DNA from: Bilamarchaeum sp050303335
GTDB lineage: Archaea > Micrarchaeota > Micrarchaeia > Anstonellales > Bilamarchaeaceae
Assembly (NCBI GenBank): GCA_050303335.1
Contig: JBNLBN010000025.1
Coordinates: forward strand, 1-17,505
Length of the DNA: 17,505 bases
Direction of reading: 5' to 3'
The translations under genes were made by a program, and so were the position numbers. The notes beneath the pieces are model-generated. The model had not been told where the DNA came from, did no database searches, and saw nothing but the letters and a program-made list of their open reading frames with translations. This document shows positions 14,625 to 17,505 of the stretch, one piece after another (position 1 is the first letter of the stretch; each line of letters opens with the position of its first letter).

Positions 14625-15234
14625 GCTTTTCCGCAAGCCCTCCTGCAACTACCATATTCTCTATATATTCAAGACCCAGAACCTTGAGGACGAATGAGAG
14701 GATCTTGCCCAAGACCAGTATGAGTACAAGGAGCACTGTCGCTGAGAGGACTGTAATCAGCCCAGGTTCCACGTCCGCATAGACCATAGCCATCACGACA
14801 TATGCAGAGACGTTTATGGGGGGCGCAGATAGCATAAAGAATGCGAACCTTTTGGGAAGGAGATGAAAATAGGTAAAGAACATCAGCATCACGCCGCACC
14901 CGGTCAGCCCGATGGAAAGGAGGAGGTAAAGCTCATTGTTGATCAGGTTTCCTACGTTATTTCCCTGTTCGTACATCTCCCTGATAATGCCTATCGCAAC
15001 AAAAACGAAGATCATCGTATTCCCGAATGCAGTGTTCCATCCAAGCTCTTCCTTCTTGTACCTTGCGAAATAGAGTATCATGAACAGGGTTGCAATCAAG
15101 AGCGGTATGGCGCTCCAGAGCATGTCCTGGTTGTTGAGCGGGGCGAAAATAAGTTCCTGCGTCCGCTCAACTGTTGCCAGTGTAGTCTCCCTTACAATTT
15201 TGGTTATTTCAGCAATGATGTCGTTGATCTCCAT
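14605..15234 (-). CDS. five-TM membrane protein, function unknown
   Basis: 209 residues from ATG 15234. An N-terminal amphipathic stretch (about 1-35) is followed by hydrophobic segments at about 38-57, 68-86, 102-125, 130-153 and 158-186, then a basic tail ending in EKPKRRSP. I recognise no family. The frame is open upstream to ATGs at 15288 and 15432, but those would overlap or enter the divergent epimerase gene, and the shared TATA-like box at 15252-15265 supports 15234. A single-gene unit embedded between glycosyltransferase and flippase genes, so a role in glycan export or membrane organisation is possible but unsupported by motifs. Confidence 0.68.
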   Translation of the reverse strand: MEINDIIAEITKIVRETTLATVERTQELIFAPLNNQDMLWSAIPLLIATLFMILYFARYKKEELGWNTAFGNTMIFVFVAIGIIREMYEQGNNVGNLINNELYLLLSIGLTGCGVMLMFFTYFHLLPKRFAFFMLSAPPINVSAYVVMAMVYADVEPGLITVLSATVLLVLILVLGKILSFVLKVLGLEYIENMVVAGGLAEKPKRRSP

Positions 15235-15251
15235 CGATATCTTCTCGACCA

Positions 15252-15265
15252 AATTCTTAATAAAC
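15252..15265. promoter_or_regulatory. central TATA-like box between divergent genes
   Basis: AATTCTTAATAAAC sits in the middle of the 52-bp gap, about 26-28 bp from ATG 15234 (minus) and from ATG 15287 (plus). Neither start has a Shine-Dalgarno sequence, so both transcripts could be leaderless and driven by one symmetric TBP-binding element. Confidence 0.5.
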
Positions 15266-15286
15266 AATTCTGCGGAATCAAGAAAC

Positions 15287-16189
15287 ATGAAAGTTCTAGT
15301 TACAGGAGGCCTGGGTTTTATCGGATCGAATCTTTCCCATAAACTTGTCAATGAAGGGCATGATGTCAGCATAATCGACAATCTCCATACAGGATCAATC
15401 GACAATGCGTCAACCTTCAGGGACAAGGTCAAAATCTTCGAGATGGATTCTGGTGATATTGAAAAGACCGGGGAAAAGTACGATATCGTATTCCACCAGG
15501 GGGTTTATTCCTCTTCTCCTATGTACAAGAAGGATCCGCACCTGACATCCAAGGCCATTGATGAGTTCATCTCGATCCTCGAATACGCAAGAAAGCACGG
15601 ATCCAGAATAGTCTTTGCCTGTTCCAGTTCGGTATACAATGGTATCAGCCCTCCGCAGAAGGAGGACTCACAGATCAAAGTGACGGACTTCTATACCGAA
15701 GCGCGCCTTGCTATGGAAAGGCTTGCCAGGCTCTACAATGACCTTTATGGCGTGAAGTCGGTGGGGCTTAGGTACTTCAGCTGCTACGGCCCCCACGAAA
15801 AGCACAAGAAAACCTATGCAAACCTAATCACACAGTTCCTCTGGGAGATGAAGGAAGGCAGGAAGCCGGTCATTTTCGGAGACGGGAGCCAGACCAGGGA
15901 CTTCACCTATGTAGATGACATAGTGGAAGCAAACATTCTTGCAATGAAGTATGACAAATCGGACATATTCAATGTCGGGAAGGGTGAAAGTACAGACCTC
16001 AATACCGTTGTGAAGGTGCTGAATGATAAGCTCGGAAAAAACATCGTGCCCGAATACAGGGAGAACCACATCAAGAACTATGTCCAGCATACCCTTGCAG
16101 ATACCAGCAAGGCCGAGAAGCTCCTTGGCTTCAAGGCAAGAACATCGCTTGAGCAGGGAATTGAAAAACTGATTGAGTTTTATGGATAA
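15287..16189 (+). CDS. epimerase-like extended SDR with YxxxR in place of YxxxK
   Basis: 300-residue extended SDR related to nucleotide-sugar epimerases. TGGLGFIG at 6-13 binds NAD, IIDNLHTGS at 29-37 carries the Asp that selects NAD, and FACSSSVYNG at 110-119 is the catalytic Ser/Thr block. RYFSCYGP and FGDGSQTRDFTYVDD are substrate-domain blocks like those of UDP-glucose/UDP-glucuronate epimerases. The catalytic YxxxK reads Y136-TEA-R140, so the proton-relay lysine is an arginine. It could be an active variant with altered chemistry or a specialised binder; family placement is firm, activity is not. ATG 15287 puts the Rossmann motif at residue 6; the longer open frame from 15080 is the antisense of the membrane-protein gene. 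It overlaps the flippase gene by 8 bp. Confidence 0.87.
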   Translation: MKVLVTGGLGFIGSNLSHKLVNEGHDVSIIDNLHTGSIDNASTFRDKVKIFEMDSGDIEKTGEKYDIVFHQGVYSSSPMYKKDPHLTSKAIDEFISILEYARKHGSRIVFACSSSVYNGISPPQKEDSQIKVTDFYTEARLAMERLARLYNDLYGVKSVGLRYFSCYGPHEKHKKTYANLITQFLWEMKEGRKPVIFGDGSQTRDFTYVDDIVEANILAMKYDKSDIFNVGKGESTDLNTVVKVLNDKLGKNIVPEYRENHIKNYVQHTLADTSKAEKLLGFKARTSLEQGIEKLIEFYG

Positions 16190-17505
16190 TGTCAATGAAA
16201 TTGCCAAGGGAAGCTTCTGGGGTCTCCTTGGAAATTTCTTCTTCAAGATATCTTCATTCATCTATGTAATAATAATTGCCAGGATGGCGGCCCAGTCAGA
16301 TGTCGGGCTTTTCTATCTCGCCCTTGCCGTCGTCACAATACTCGAGATGTACACGAATCTCGGACTGCCACTGTCGCTGCAAAGATATGTTCCATTTTAT
16401 GAAGGGAAAAAGGAATTCTCGAAAATCAAGGAACTTCTCAAGCTCAGCTATGGTGCAGTGATACTGGGTGGCGGAATATTCGTGGTGATACTGTTCCTGC
16501 TTTCTGATCTTATCGGGGAAATCTATCACGAGCCATTGCTTCCGAATGCAATCCGGATATTCTCAGCTTACCTCGTCCTCAACGGAATATTGAAGATCCA
16601 TCAGTCCTACCTCCAGGGGAGGTCTGACATAAAGAAGATGCAGCTTACGATGAACATTCAGAATTTCGGCAAGCTTTTCTTTACCGTTCTGCTCTTTGTA
16701 GTATTCGGCGCGAGTCTTGAGAATCTGATATTTGCATTTCTTCTCTCCCTGCTTTTTGCAGCTTTGATATCGACCAAGTGGGTCTATGAGAACGTACTCC
16801 ATCTGAAGAAGGCAGATTATTCCCCGGTCAACCTCCGGGAAGTAGTTCCATTCGGCATAATGGTCACTCTGATTACATTCCTCTACGTGCTCGTGACAAC
16901 CATCGACAAGCTGCTGATAGGATATCTGCTTCCGAATTCCGCTGAAACTGTAGCTGTCTATTCTGTCGCATCAACATTTGCAGCCGTCCTGATGGTGATC
17001 CCCGGTTCTGTTGCAACGATATTCCTGCCCGTCTCATCCAAGCTTGCGGCTATCAAGAACAACGAGGCAATCCAGCACCTGACAGAAACAGCTTCGAGAT
17101 GGGTTCTCTACCTGATAGTGCCTGCTGCAACCATGATGATGATATTTTCCGAAACGATCATCGTCCTTGTTTATGGCGAGATATACCGCGGAGGTTCGAT
17201 GGCCATGGCAATCCTTACGGCCGGATTCTTCATAAGATCTTCTTCAATAATGCTCACGGTGGTTCTTGCAGCGGTGAGGCAGGTCCGGGTCGAGCTGAAG
17301 ATGGTTGCCGTCGTTGCGATCCTGGATATCATACTCAACCTGCTCCTGATCCCTGCCTACGGCATCGAAGGAGCAGCTGTTGCAACGCTACTCAGTTTCA
17401 TAATCCTATTTTTCCTCCTCACATACTATGTCAAAAAGATTCTTGGGTTCCAGCTTTCTGCAAATTTCTACAGGATCATAGCATGCGGCTTTCTGTCATT
17501 TGCAA
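16182..17505 (+). CDS. Wzx/RfbX-type polysaccharide flippase (3' end outside window)
   Basis: Open from ATG 16182 to the window edge, 441 codons with no stop, so the C-terminus is missing. It is a polytopic membrane protein with roughly twelve hydrophobic segments, the first at about 12-34 and 42-60 and the last at about 397-417. Family marks are GNFFFKISSFIYVIIIARM at 17-35, YLQGRSDIKKM at 143-153, TIDKLLIGYLL at 240-250 and the PAYGIEGAAVAT block at 391-402, typical of MATE-like polysaccharide transporters (MOP superfamily). It would flip a lipid-linked oligosaccharide across the cytoplasmic membrane after assembly by the nearby glycosyltransferases. It overlaps the epimerase-like gene by 8 bp (different frame), so the two are translationally coupled. 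Confidence 0.93.
   Translation, partial: MDNVNEIAKGSFWGLLGNFFFKISSFIYVIIIARMAAQSDVGLFYLALAVVTILEMYTNLGLPLSLQRYVPFYEGKKEFSKIKELLKLSYGAVILGGGIFVVILFLLSDLIGEIYHEPLLPNAIRIFSAYLVLNGILKIHQSYLQGRSDIKKMQLTMNIQNFGKLFFTVLLFVVFGASLENLIFAFLLSLLFAALISTKWVYENVLHLKKADYSPVNLREVVPFGIMVTLITFLYVLVTTIDKLLIGYLLPNSAETVAVYSVASTFAAVLMVIPGSVATIFLPVSSKLAAIKNNEAIQHLTETASRWVLYLIVPAATMMMIFSETIIVLVYGEIYRGGSMAMAILTAGFFIRSSSIMLTVVLAAVRQVRVELKMVAVVAILDIILNLLLIPAYGIEGAAVATLLSFIILFFLLTYYVKKILGFQLSANFYRIIACGFLSFA

Noticed and set aside
15080..15286. Extended start of the second epimerase
   Set aside because: The extra 69 residues are the antisense of the membrane-protein gene; the Rossmann motif belongs at the N-terminus, as with ATG 15287.
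1..17505. tRNA, rRNA, CRISPR, insertion sequence or riboswitch
   Set aside because: I looked for cloverleaf segments, spaced direct repeats, inverted terminal repeats and long structured leaders; gaps are all under 80 bp and none holds such structure.

Overview
The window looks archaeal. It encodes an archaeal/plant-type D-aminoacyl-tRNA deacylase (DtdA), a dolichol-kinase-like (SEC59) membrane enzyme and archaeal-style TadA/TadC pilus-assembly proteins. Several start codons lie about 25-30 bp downstream of an AT-rich TATA-like box with no Shine-Dalgarno sequence, as expected for leaderless archaeal transcripts. The genome is very compact: the longest non-coding gap is about 76 bp, neighbouring genes often share 4-bp ATGA or GTGA stop/start overlaps, and all three convergent pairs overlap. 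A small-genome (possibly DPANN) archaeon is my guess; the sequence does not fix the lineage.

Layout. (1) 2-1266, plus: an Mrp/NBP35-like P-loop ATPase and a HAD phosphatase. (2) 5589-1223, minus: one operon with a TadA-type secretion ATPase, a TadC-type membrane platform, a PAP2 phosphatase, a SEC59-like polyprenol kinase and DtdA. (3) 5666-8325, plus: a putative lipoprotein, a GalE-like epimerase and a CDP-glucose 4,6-dehydratase (RfbG). (4) 12432-8320, minus: four genes joined by 4-bp overlaps, namely an HMGL-type aldolase fused to a DUF115/GT42-like domain, a KdsB-family cytidylyltransferase, a HAD phosphatase and a transferase-like protein carrying the EDG and HP motifs of bacterial sialyl/polysialyltransferases. 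(5) 12486-14624, plus: two GT4 glycosyltransferases. (6) 15234-14605, minus: a five-TM protein of unknown function. (7) 15287 to the end, plus: a second epimerase-like SDR and a Wzx-type flippase cut off by the window edge.

How it fits together. Regions 3-7 form a surface-glycan cluster that makes and modifies nucleotide sugars, assembles a glycan on a lipid carrier and flips it. The PAP2 phosphatase and polyprenol kinase of region 2 are the enzymes one would expect for recycling that carrier (polyprenyl-PP to polyprenyl-P, and polyprenol to polyprenyl-P). The most interesting part is region 4. It reads as a self-contained route to a CMP-activated 3-deoxy-2-ulosonic acid in which the C-C bond is formed by a pyruvate aldolase of the HMGL/4-hydroxy-2-oxovalerate type. 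No NeuB- or KdsA-type synthase is present in the window. No RNA genes, CRISPR arrays, IS elements or long repeats were seen.
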